From positions 1 through 47,220 of the forward strand of contig PQAE01000007.1 in the NCBI GenBank assembly GCA_003104935.1: a stretch of 47,220 nt of DNA, in the 5' to 3' direction. The notes beneath the pieces are model-generated. The model saw nothing but the letters and a program-made list of their open reading frames with translations, did no database searches and had not been told where the DNA came from. Made by a program: the position numbers and the translations under genes. The first letter of the stretch is position 1; every line of letters starts with the position of its first letter. Shown here in pieces: positions 8,681 through 15,680 of the stretch. The stretch is from Parcubacteria group bacterium (GTDB lineage Bacteria > Patescibacteriota > Patescibacteriia > UBA1558 > GWA2-36-10).

Positions 8681-11518
8681 ATGCTTGAACGAATGCCACA
8701 ATTTGACACGTTAAAAGAAGAAAATTTGGAACGGGTTAAGACCGATCCAATCGGCTTGTTTTTGGAGCAACTGGATGCTGACCAAGAATTCAAAGACGTG
8801 CCGGCTGAAGCTGCTGATTTAAGCTTTATGTCAAGAGAACAGCGTGCGGAAACGCTCTGGGCGTTGTTTCAAGAAGTAAAAGGAGAAATTAGCGGCCGGA
8901 CAGCCCACAAACGGGGCGAAACAACAAAACGAGAGGTCTCCGGTTTTTCTGAAAGCGTCGGATTGTTAAAAACACTGTATGCCGATGAAGAGGCTAGAAC
9001 CTCTTATGTTGATGCCAGTCAGAAGTATTTACAAGAAATAGAATCCATCAATGGTGATTGGGAAAAGTATGAGGCCCTGCAAAAACAGATACAAGAAGCC
9101 GAGGCCGCAGTAGATGCTACGGCAAAAAAAATATTTTCCAGCCGCGGCGGCTCGCTGTCGGAATCGGATGCCATACTTTTTGAAGTCAATCGTCGGAGAC
9201 TAACAAAAACCAGGCAAGAGTTGGCCGTGATTGTCAGTGAGAATCCGGAACTGGCGGCTTACGCTCAATATGATAACTTGCGCGATTATGCGCAAGAATT
9301 GAACGCGGGCGGATTTATGTGGCTACCCTCCAGGCGTGAGGCCCTAGAACAGATGGAAACCGCGGCCCTGGGTGGCAAACCAGTGCTTTTATCAGGAGAA
9401 TCCGGTACTGGTAAAACCAGATTGGTTGAAGAAGTAGCCATGACTTTGACCGGTCGGCCAGTCAACCAAACACCGGGTAAGGATGTGCGCTTCCAAGACT
9501 TGATCGCTAAGCGCGATATTGGCGCTGATGGTACCGTCATGAATACTTATTATCGCTATGGAGAAATCGGCGAAGCAGTGACAGGTAAAGCGACGACTTT
9601 GGATGAAAAACCTCGCCATGCCGGGGGTATTGTCGCCGACGATGAATTTAATCTGCTTCCGGCAGCTGAGCAAACCGAACGGCTGGCGCGCATTGCCGCT
9701 TGGACTCCAGGAAAACGTATCAAAATGCCGGTCACCAATGAAGAGGTTGTGGTCGGAACAAATTTTCTCTACACCGCTATGGTAAACCTTGCTTCCGAAA
9801 GGTATGCTCGCACCAAAATACCGCCAGAAGTTTTGCGTAAATTCGCTAAAGTTGATTTAGATTATCTGAAGCAGACCGATACCGAGCCGGAACTATACGA
9901 GGCTATGTTGGCCGCCCTGACAGATGAAAACGGCCGACTGCGAGCGGCTGTCAGTGAAGTCGCTCCCCAATTTGAAGACCGGGAAGAAGTAGAAACAGCT
10001 TTTAAATCGGGTCAGGAAGTCAAACGCACGGTACGCATTCGCGAGCTGCAAAACCAAATGGTTGATGCAAATGGCAGGACTCAGTCGGCTGGCGGCTTTC
10101 TCTGGCGTTTTTCTCAAGCCATAAGCGAAATTAATAAATCATTTTCCCACCGCGAGACCGTCTTAAAAGCCAGGGGCGAAGGACAATTTGTGAAGGACCT
10201 TATTATTGATATCGGTTCTCTGACCAGCTGGCTGAAAGAGTACCGTACTATTGGCAATTCTCAGAACTTGGAAGCGTTTATCATTGATAAGCTGGATAAG
10301 GAATTTCTTTCCAAACAGGCTTATTCGGCGGAAGATCGGCTGTTAGTAAGGGAATTTTTTAGGCATTTTGGCATAACTGCCACTCCTGATGGCGTGGAGC
10401 AAGCGGCCAAAACACAACATCAGTTTGCTAACTTGACGCCGGTTGAAATCGGCAAACTCTCGCCGCGTGTGCGCTATAAAGAGATAGTAAACGAAGAACT
10501 AATACTCACAGAAAGTTATTTGATAAACGCGGAAGGCGAACGCGTGGAATACAAGATTGAAGCCTATGTCGAAGGAAAAAAGCATCTGACCCCAGGTCAA
10601 GTTATTAAAGCCAAGGACAGCGGTGAATTTGTCCTGTATCGAGGACTTTCCAAAAAAACAGGTGATCCAATTTTCGTGCCCTATAAGGCTCAGACGGAAA
10701 AACCACCAAGAGGCCGAGAAAACGATCTAGTCGTGTCGCTAGAAAAAGCCGCCGAGATTATGGGTGCTGATTTTTTAGGCCCTGATGCTGTAGAAAAATC
10801 CCTCGGTGTTCGTTTGGAGCAACGTGATGTGCCGGCTATTCCCTTTTCTAAAGAAGATCTGGAACGTGCCAAAGAGTTGGGACAAATGCTTATCTTACGT
10901 GTAAGTAATGCTCCAGACGGCGATGTTCTCTCAATGGTAAAATTAAACAATCTTGTCAAAGCAAGATTGAAAAAAGAGAAAAAAGGTAAAGCATTATTTG
11001 AAGAAGCTGGTTGGCAAAAAAATGAAGATTTCTACACCAACGAAGCTCCGCAGACTGCATGGGCCTTGGTATCTAAGGAAATCGTGCCTGACTCCACTAG
11101 CAAGAATTATCTGGAGCAAACCGAACTACTTTCCAGTTATTTGCGAGATCAGGTATTTGGCAATATGTCTTTACCCCCTGAATATGCGGAGGCCTTGGCC
11201 GAATATGAAGCAGCTAAAGGCGATATTGAACGCATAATGAATTCTGACTGGCGGGAAGCCGCTAAACGACTCTCTGAACTCAAGCTCAATCAACTAACGC
11301 GCCAACTACCTATTGAAGCGTTCTATGACATCCTGGTGCGTTTGCTTAATAATGGTGAGCGGTCGCTGGAAAAAACGTATACCTGGACCGGGCGTCGCAT
11401 CTCTGACGGTTTGCTCGTGGTTGTCGGTCTCGCTGATGCTGACGGTGCGGACGTTGGTGCGAGTAGGCCCGGCGCTCGGTATGGCTATCTCGGCGTTTCT
11501 TTCTCCCGCAGTCGTTGA
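8681..11518 (+). CDS. AAA+ ATPase (MoxR/AAA_5 type) fused to DGR target domain
   Basis: A 945-aa protein. Residues about 200-420 form an AAA+ domain: Walker A GESGTGKT near 239-246, Walker B GGIVADDEF near 316-324 and a sensor-1-like stretch NFLYTAMVN near 365. The pattern fits the MoxR/dynein-related AAA_5 group, which remodels proteins together with vWA partners. Residues about 100-200 look coiled-coil and charged. Residues about 687-945 are the same target domain as in the flanking genes, ending in variable region VR2 (11391-11513). A DGR-diversified C-terminus on a MoxR-type ATPase suggests the enzyme carries its own variable recognition surface. No signal peptide or membrane segment is seen. 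It lies in one operon with the vWA gene and the two short targets. Confidence 0.86.
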   Translation: MLERMPQFDTLKEENLERVKTDPIGLFLEQLDADQEFKDVPAEAADLSFMSREQRAETLWALFQEVKGEISGRTAHKRGETTKREVSGFSESVGLLKTLYADEEARTSYVDASQKYLQEIESINGDWEKYEALQKQIQEAEAAVDATAKKIFSSRGGSLSESDAILFEVNRRRLTKTRQELAVIVSENPELAAYAQYDNLRDYAQELNAGGFMWLPSRREALEQMETAALGGKPVLLSGESGTGKTRLVEEVAMTLTGRPVNQTPGKDVRFQDLIAKRDIGADGTVMNTYYRYGEIGEAVTGKATTLDEKPRHAGGIVADDEFNLLPAAEQTERLARIAAWTPGKRIKMPVTNEEVVVGTNFLYTAMVNLASERYARTKIPPEVLRKFAKVDLDYLKQTDTEPELYEAMLAALTDENGRLRAAVSEVAPQFEDREEVETAFKSGQEVKRTVRIRELQNQMVDANGRTQSAGGFLWRFSQAISEINKSFSHRETVLKARGEGQFVKDLIIDIGSLTSWLKEYRTIGNSQNLEAFIIDKLDKEFLSKQAYSAEDRLLVREFFRHFGITATPDGVEQAAKTQHQFANLTPVEIGKLSPRVRYKEIVNEELILTESYLINAEGERVEYKIEAYVEGKKHLTPGQVIKAKDSGEFVLYRGLSKKTGDPIFVPYKAQTEKPPRGRENDLVVSLEKAAEIMGADFLGPDAVEKSLGVRLEQRDVPAIPFSKEDLERAKELGQMLILRVSNAPDGDVLSMVKLNNLVKARLKKEKKGKALFEEAGWQKNEDFYTNEAPQTAWALVSKEIVPDSTSKNYLEQTELLSSYLRDQVFGNMSLPPEYAEALAEYEAAKGDIERIMNSDWREAAKRLSELKLNQLTRQLPIEAFYDILVRLLNNGERSLEKTYTWTGRRISDGLLVVVGLADADGADVGASRPGARYGYLGVSFSRSR
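11391..11513 (+). repeat. DGR variable repeat VR2
   Basis: Gapless alignment to the template 12751-12873. All 18 core differences fall on template A residues, plus the shared CGA to CGC change in the 3' block. It forms the last codons of the AAA+ fusion gene. Confidence 0.96.
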
Positions 11519-11551
11519 AATTTTGAGCTTTGATATTTGATACTTTGAATT
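11518..11551 (+). repeat. 34-bp post-VR repeat, copy 2
   Basis: Same AT-rich CTTTGA-containing element as after VR1 and VR3, overlapping the stop codon of the AAA+ fusion gene and ending TACTTTGAATT. Confidence 0.8.
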
Positions 11552-11567
11552 AAAAAAAATTTATATT

Positions 11568-11721
11568 ATGCCCAAATTTGAACAACCAATCATCGTCCCC
11601 AAAGGCACAGTATTTAAAGAATACCAGGTTTTGACGCCCGAAGAAGAACTAAGATTAAAAATGGGTGACCAAAGACCGGAATCACGTCAGGAAAGTCAGG
11701 GAAAGACTTCCATTGAACAAG
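11568..11721 (+). repeat. direct repeat A, copy 2 (5' end of target gene 3)
   Basis: Near-identical to 7704-7857. The two copies are in direct orientation about 3.9 kb apart, flanking the AAA+ fusion gene, so recombination between them would delete that gene. Confidence 0.85.
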
Positions 11722-12488
11722 CTGCCGAAATAATGGGCGCTGATTTTTTGGGCCCCGAAGTTGTGGAAAATGTCTGGGGCGTGAAACTTGAAACCAAGGA
11801 CATTCCTCCGATTCCATTTTCTCGCGCCGACCTTGGGCGCGCCAAAGAATTAAATCAACAGCTCGTATTACGAGTAGATAAAGCGGCCGACGGATCGCCC
11901 CTGACAATGCAAAAAATGAATGAATACGTTGATCCTAAATTGGCTCAAGCGGGCAAAGGCAAGTTGTTGTATGATATTGATTGGTATAAAAATGAAGAAT
12001 TCTATACAACCGAAACACCGGAAATTTCTTGGGCGCTTGTTTCCAAAGAGCTTATTTCGGGTTCAACCAATAAGAATTATTTGGAGCAAACCGAGGTGCT
12101 AATAACTTATCTCCAAAACGAAGTTTTTAGAGATATGGCTATACCGCCGGAATATCAAGACGCCATCCAAGAGTTTGAATCAAAAAAAGCAGTTTTGGTA
12201 ACTCTTATTGAATCTGATTGGCAAGAGGCGGCTAAACAACTGTCGGAACTGGATATTACCCGACTGACCAGACAGACACCTGCCGAAGCCGTATATGATC
12301 TACCGACCAATTTATTAACCAATAATGATCGTCGTTTGGAGCGTGCTTATACATGGACCAAGCGTCGCCGCTCTGGCGGTAGGCTCGTGGGTGTCGGCAG
12401 CGCTGATGCTGGCGGTGCGGGCGTTAGTGCGAGTAGGCCCGGCAGTCGGGATGGCGGTCTCGGCGTTTCTTTCTCCCGCAGTCGTTGA
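11568..12488 (+). CDS. DGR target protein 3
   Basis: A 306-aa protein with a leader almost identical to target protein 1, then a more diverged version of the target domain (blocks ISWALVSKELI and TNKNYLEQTEV correspond to those of the other two). It ends in variable region VR3 (12361-12483). It follows the AAA+ fusion gene by 49 bases and has no obvious ribosome binding site, as is usual in this genome. The variable C-terminus is very Gly- and Ser-rich here, with runs such as GSADAGGAGVSASRPGS. Like its relatives it has no signal peptide. It is probably a free variable subunit that could work with the AAA+ and vWA proteins, which is inference from gene order. Confidence 0.85.
   Translation: MPKFEQPIIVPKGTVFKEYQVLTPEEELRLKMGDQRPESRQESQGKTSIEQAAEIMGADFLGPEVVENVWGVKLETKDIPPIPFSRADLGRAKELNQQLVLRVDKAADGSPLTMQKMNEYVDPKLAQAGKGKLLYDIDWYKNEEFYTTETPEISWALVSKELISGSTNKNYLEQTEVLITYLQNEVFRDMAIPPEYQDAIQEFESKKAVLVTLIESDWQEAAKQLSELDITRLTRQTPAEAVYDLPTNLLTNNDRRLERAYTWTKRRRSGGRLVGVGSADAGGAGVSASRPGSRDGGLGVSFSRSR
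12361..12483 (+). repeat. DGR variable repeat VR3
   Basis: Gapless alignment to the template 12751-12873. Nineteen core differences fall on template A residues and one is a T to C change (GGT to GGC), the only non-A difference seen in the three variable regions. The 3' CGA to CGC change is shared with VR1 and VR2. Confidence 0.96.
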
Positions 12489-12521
12489 AACTTTGAACTT
12501 TGAGATTTGATACTTTGAATT
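12488..12521 (+). repeat. 34-bp post-VR repeat, copy 3
   Basis: Third copy of the AT-rich element that follows each variable region, ending TACTTTGAATT. Confidence 0.78.
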
Positions 12522-12558
12522 TTGTAAAAAAATTTTTGTAGCGATTTTTTATCAAATA

Positions 12559-12567
12559 TGTTATATT
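12559..12567 (+). promoter_or_regulatory. candidate extended -10 promoter for the template RNA
   Basis: TGTTATATT matches an extended -10 element (TGnTATAAT with one mismatch) in the same ATATGTTATA context found before genes at 16114, 26997 and 43700. The -35 is weak. Predicted transcription begins about 175 bases before the template. Confidence 0.4.
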
Positions 12568-12639
12568 TATTTCGGCTAATGCAGGCCCGTTCAAGGACGC
12601 GCCTCGCCATAAATAAAAGACTGCTTGCGTTATTCTAGA

Positions 12640-12673
12640 GCGGAGTCCACTAAGCTTAAACGAAGGACTCCGC
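12640..12673 (+). other. strong hairpin upstream of the template
   Basis: GCGGAGTCC and GGACTCCGC form a perfect 9-bp stem around a 16-base loop. No T tract follows, so it is not a standard terminator. It may be a structural domain of the template RNA. Confidence 0.6.
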
Positions 12674-12750
12674 CGCATATTTATACAGGCGCTGTCCGTC
12701 GCTACGGCTACGCATGGTGCCTCTGCCCTGGACGGGATAACGTAAAAGTA

Positions 12751-12873
12751 AGCGTCGCAACTCTGACGGTAAGCTCGTGAATGTCGGTAACGCTGATGCT
12801 GACGGTGCGAACGTTAATGCGAATAAGCCCGACAATCGGAATGACAATCTCGGCGTTTCTTTCTCCCGAAGTC
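12751..12873 (+). repeat. DGR template repeat (TR)
   Basis: Donor sequence for VR1-VR3. Read in the target frame it is dense in AAC/AAT/GAC/AAG codons, giving segments such as VGNADADGANVNANKPDN. Fifteen codons differ from the template in at least one variable region. The invariant 3' block GGCGTTTCTTTCTCCCG ends in CGA here but CGC in all variable regions, matching the expected IMH*/IMH difference. It is open in frame but I regard it as non-coding. The RNA must be read on +, because variation is at A on this strand. Confidence 0.95.
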
Positions 12874-12876
12874 TTT

Positions 12877-12898
12877 GCCTCGCCTTAATGGGCGAGGT
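12877..12898. other. hairpin just after the template repeat
   Basis: CCTCGCC and GGCGAGG make a perfect 7-bp stem (8 with a G-T pair) around TTAATG, four bases after the template, and the loop contains the avd stop codon. A short T4 follows on +. It may be a weak terminator or a structural element for cDNA priming. The two are not separable by sequence. Confidence 0.55.
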
Positions 12899-13265
12899 TT
12901 TCGTTGGCCGTGTATTTGATCCAACCTCCCAGCATGCGGCCGATCTCAACGAGGGTCTTATCCAGGCGGATGTATTTTCCCTCTTCGATTACCCGAACTT
13001 CAAAAGCAAGCCGAATGACAGTTTTCAGAATTTTAAGGGTCGTATCGGCCTCATATAATTCTTCTACTCGTTTTTTCTTTCGCTTCCCCTGGGCGCGAAA
13101 TAGTATAGTCAGAAAATCAAGTGTCAGGGTTTCACTTTTTTGGCCAATCGTAAAGCGATCTTTTTTGGGTAAATTTCTAAATTCATTATAAAGTGACGCG
13201 TAAAATTTTTCCACCGCGTACACTATTGGTACTTCGGTAAATGTTTCATGGGTTCCATTTGTCAT
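12885..13265 (-). CDS. avd: DGR accessory variability determinant (bAvd-type four-helix bundle)
   Basis: A 126-aa helical protein of the S23/bAvd family. Recognisable blocks are EFRNLPKKDRFTIGQKSETL and, near the C-terminus, EIGRMLGGWIK, the signature of Avd proteins. Avd forms a pentameric, positively charged barrel that binds the reverse transcriptase and template RNA and is needed for mutagenic cDNA synthesis in characterised DGRs. I place the start at ATG 13265. A longer frame reaches 13553 but would run deep into the reverse transcriptase gene on the other strand. Unusually it is antisense to the template and reverse transcriptase, lies between them, and its first 18 bases overlap the 5' end of the reverse transcriptase gene. 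Confidence 0.85.
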   Translation of the reverse strand: MTNGTHETFTEVPIVYAVEKFYASLYNEFRNLPKKDRFTIGQKSETLTLDFLTILFRAQGKRKKKRVEELYEADTTLKILKTVIRLAFEVRVIEEGKYIRLDKTLVEIGRMLGGWIKYTANENLAH

Positions 13266-14318
13266 AAACTTAATTTTAATGATATTAGTTCTCCAGTCGC
13301 GCTTTTTCACGCATGGCTCGCGTTTCGACGTGGCAAAGAACGAAAGGAAGATGTCCAGAAATTTGGGCTCTCGCTGGAGGATAATATAATAGGTCTTCAT
13401 GAAGAGCTGGAAAAACATCGCTATCGGCACGGCGATTATATTGAATTTTACATCAACGACCCCAAGCTTCGGCGAATTCATAAAGCAGCAGTTCGCGATC
13501 GAGTTATTCATCACGCAGTGCTCACCGCTATTGAGCCGTTTTTTGAACGCCATTTTATTTTTGATTCTTACTCAAGTAGAGTGGACAAGGGAACATATGC
13601 CGCCGTTCGAAGGTTACAGCGTTTTATCTGGCGAATATCGCGTAATGACACGAAAAGGGTCTGGGTCTTGCAATGCGATATTAGGAAGTTTTTTGACAGC
13701 GTAGATCACGGGATCCTATTTGGCATACTTTCCGATACTATCTATGAACCCCTGACCCTTGATCTTTTACATACAATTATCACCAGCTACAATGGGACCT
13801 TGGGAAAGGGTATACCGTTGGGTAACGTCACTAGTCAGCTTTTCTCAAATATATATCTCAATGAACTTGATCAATTCATGAAACGTGATTTGCGAACACA
13901 ATACTACCTACGTTATGCTGACGATTTTGTTATTGCCAGCCGAGATCGCGAGTATCTTTTGAATCTAATCCCAAAAATAAAAATATTTTTAGCCAAGCGA
14001 CTGGAGCTAAACTTACATGAACGCAAGATAGTAATTCGTCCGGCCTGGCAGGGCATTGATTTCCTTGGATTTATAATATTTCCTTATCACATTGTCCTTC
14101 GTCCACGCACTAAGAAACGCATGTTACGGCAACTAAAAACCTCGGAACAACTATATAAGAAAGGCGCAATCACAGCGGAGTTATATAATGCTTCCCTTCA
14201 ATCATATAGAGGCATGCTTCAGCATTGTCGGGCACATCGGTTATCGCAATATATAGATATTGAATATAAACTAAATAATCAATGTTCTCAAGCGGAACAA
14301 GATTACGGGGGGGGGTAA
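13248..14318 (+). CDS. DGR reverse transcriptase
   Basis: A 356-aa retron/group-II-like reverse transcriptase of the DGR clade. The N-terminus carries the family block LFHAWLAFRRGKERKEDVQ, then RDRVIHHAV and FDSYSSR. The motif-3 aspartate lies in CDIRKFFDSVDH. The DGR-specific motif IPLGNVTSQ (Ser196-Gln197), thought to relax fidelity at template adenines, precedes the catalytic YADD at residues 223-226. The thumb-like SYRGMLQHCRAHRL follows. The protein has the family's usual length plus a tail of about 20 residues that ends in a nine-G tract (14307-14315) just before the stop. The ATG at 13248 has no clear ribosome binding site and overlaps the divergent avd gene. Confidence 0.95.
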   Translation: MGSICHKLNFNDISSPVALFHAWLAFRRGKERKEDVQKFGLSLEDNIIGLHEELEKHRYRHGDYIEFYINDPKLRRIHKAAVRDRVIHHAVLTAIEPFFERHFIFDSYSSRVDKGTYAAVRRLQRFIWRISRNDTKRVWVLQCDIRKFFDSVDHGILFGILSDTIYEPLTLDLLHTIITSYNGTLGKGIPLGNVTSQLFSNIYLNELDQFMKRDLRTQYYLRYADDFVIASRDREYLLNLIPKIKIFLAKRLELNLHERKIVIRPAWQGIDFLGFIIFPYHIVLRPRTKKRMLRQLKTSEQLYKKGAITAELYNASLQSYRGMLQHCRAHRLSQYIDIEYKLNNQCSQAEQDYGGG

Positions 14319-14456
14319 TTAGTAGCAATATATTCTGCTGTTTGTGCTCGGCATAGAAGATATATCTGTTGTCCGATGATATACGGTCATTGTGGCTCAA
14401 TGGGCTAAAATCTGCAACAATTATAAAAGTTTTCGGCAATTTAGTCCAGATTTGAA

Positions 14457-15479
14457 CTACTGGCACTGCGGACTCAATGTCCTGGACGGATAAGCCCTTA
14501 ATAGTGCTTCTAGAGAATCAAAGGCTTTTAGATACTTAGCACTTAAACTTTTCCATCCAGAACAAGCTTCGGGGTAATAGTATTTAGTCCCTCCGTACGA
14601 GGATGTATAATATTTATCACTGGTTTGATTAGCGGGGTTATTTTGAGAGGGTGCTGGAGTGGTCACGCTCTGAGTAGTATCACCATTACAGGTATCTGGC
14701 GACCACAAGCCTAAGTTATTATCATGCGCATACTTCTGTGCGGCTTTAAACTCATTTTGGTATTTATATGGTGTGTTATATGTATATTCATGAGCATAGC
14801 CTTGTTCTATCATGTACTTATTGTAGAATAGTCCATCTTCACGATAGATATATGCCAGTCTGCGGTTATACTTATCAAACTCACCTTGTGTAGGATCTTT
14901 CTCAATTCTTACCTTTTTACCTATTAATAATTCCTTAGCTTTATTCGATGCTTCCTTACCAAAACATTGGACTGGTTTTCTTGGGTCAACTACCTCGGGA
15001 GTGTCCATACCGATTAGTCTAAGTGTTTCCACCGTACCTCCTATATTTACCTTTATTGTGTCACCATCAACGACACTGGAAACAGAATAATACTCGTATG
15101 GTTGGTTAGTCGGTGCTGACGGAGGGATGGTTGGCACCCCTGGTTTATCTATATCTGTCCCCGTAGTCTGAGAAGGAATATTGTTATCAGATGCCGATAG
15201 ATTAGACGGGGTGGTGGTTGATTCATCTACAGCTATTTGTGGCCTAATCTGCTGTTCCGTATTATTTGCTTCTATTTTAATATCTTTCTTTAGTTCAACC
15301 TTGGGGGCAAATATTCCAATACCAATAAAAGAGATAAACATCCACCCAAGACAGAATAGAGTAATAGTTTTTCTTTTGGATACAGTTTTGGTGATTTTCT
15401 GAAAAACACTAGGGTTTATCAAACCAATAATTAAGCAGATGAGGGATATTAATAATAGGATGAAAAAAAATGTGGACAT
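14457..15479 (-). CDS. membrane-anchored thermonuclease (SNase-like)
   Basis: A 340-aa protein with two hydrophobic segments near the N-terminus (residues about 3-22 and 38-56), then a Thr/Pro-rich linker. The staphylococcal-nuclease domain spans roughly 128-260. It shows VVDGDTIKV, LRLIGMDTPEV and EFDKYNRRLAYIY, which contain the Asp, Arg and Glu positions used by SNases for calcium-dependent cleavage of DNA or RNA. A C-terminal module with YYYPEACSGWKSLS follows, a motif often seen at the end of SNase-like proteins in this lineage. It likely degrades external nucleic acid for nucleotide uptake. It converges on the reverse transcriptase gene and follows a terminator-like hairpin at 15500-15524, so it may be controlled by attenuation. 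Confidence 0.85.
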   Translation of the reverse strand: MSTFFFILLLISLICLIIGLINPSVFQKITKTVSKRKTITLFCLGWMFISFIGIGIFAPKVELKKDIKIEANNTEQQIRPQIAVDESTTTPSNLSASDNNIPSQTTGTDIDKPGVPTIPPSAPTNQPYEYYSVSSVVDGDTIKVNIGGTVETLRLIGMDTPEVVDPRKPVQCFGKEASNKAKELLIGKKVRIEKDPTQGEFDKYNRRLAYIYREDGLFYNKYMIEQGYAHEYTYNTPYKYQNEFKAAQKYAHDNNLGLWSPDTCNGDTTQSVTTPAPSQNNPANQTSDKYYTSSYGGTKYYYPEACSGWKSLSAKYLKAFDSLEALLRAYPSRTLSPQCQ

Positions 15480-15499
15480 AATCTTTTTATATAATATTT

Positions 15500-15524
15500 A
15501 AAAAACCAGCGTTTACATGGCTGG
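15500..15524 (-). terminator. intrinsic terminator or attenuator before the nuclease gene
   Basis: On the minus strand CCAGC and GCTGG pair around a nine-base loop and are followed by six T residues. It sits 20 bases upstream of the nuclease start, so it either ends an upstream RNA or attenuates the nuclease. Confidence 0.6.
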
Positions 15525-15680
15525 CACATGGAACACAAAACCCCGCGCCAGCTGAGCCTTGCGGCCCCATACCCGTTTCCGGATATGACTCGTTGAAAAG
15601 TCACTGAACGCGGAGTTCAATATTTTCAACGAGTTTTTACGCCGTGCCCAAGGGATTCGCTTGAGTTTAGGCGCCTGGCT
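15500..15680 (-). ncRNA. candidate structured RNA of unknown class
   Basis: Three hairpins lie end to end without spacer: 15554-15567 (GGGCC/GGCTC with a GCAA loop), 15568-15587 (8-bp stem with a GAAA loop) and 15588-15634 (12-bp outer stem with a further inner stem). A fourth small stem is at 15649-15663. A 5-bp pairing of 15547-15551 with 15675-15679 could close the set. The unit ends in the terminator at 15500-15524. Two GNRA tetraloops argue for selected RNA structure. It does not show the conserved cores of tmRNA, RNase P RNA or SRP RNA. A riboswitch-like leader of the nuclease gene is the alternative. Confidence 0.5.

Larger units (their letters stand above)
12522..12750 (+). other. DGR intergenic leader upstream of the template
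   Basis: No gene is visible here. The stretch holds a candidate extended -10 promoter (12559-12567), a strong hairpin (12640-12673) and a smaller hairpin CCGT-CGCT-ACGG near 12690. It then runs directly into the template repeat, so it is the likely 5' part of the template RNA. Confidence 0.5.

Noticed and set aside
12656-12949. Minus-strand frames opposite VR3 and the template
   Set aside because: They are shadows created by the A-poor, GC-rich repeat sequence and have no start signals.
12777-13058. Open frame over the template repeat (+)
   Set aside because: Its first 30 codons are simply the template read in the target frame and the rest is antisense to avd. It is better explained as a non-coding template.
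13266-13553. Longer N-terminus for avd (minus start at 13553)
   Set aside because: It would run about 300 bp into the antisense of the reverse transcriptase, and the extra residues do not resemble Avd proteins, which begin near ATG 13265.
14170-14466. 98-aa frame (GTG start) overlapping the nuclease stop on minus
   Set aside because: Half of it is antisense to the reverse transcriptase, it crosses the poly-G tract and resembles no family. The overlap with the nuclease stop may be chance. A real gene cannot be fully excluded.
15535-15570. A second tRNA on minus, because GGCTCAGCTGGCGC resembles a tRNA D arm
   Set aside because: No anticodon arm or TTCGA-type T arm follows at the right distance. 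The sequence fits hairpins of the structured RNA instead.
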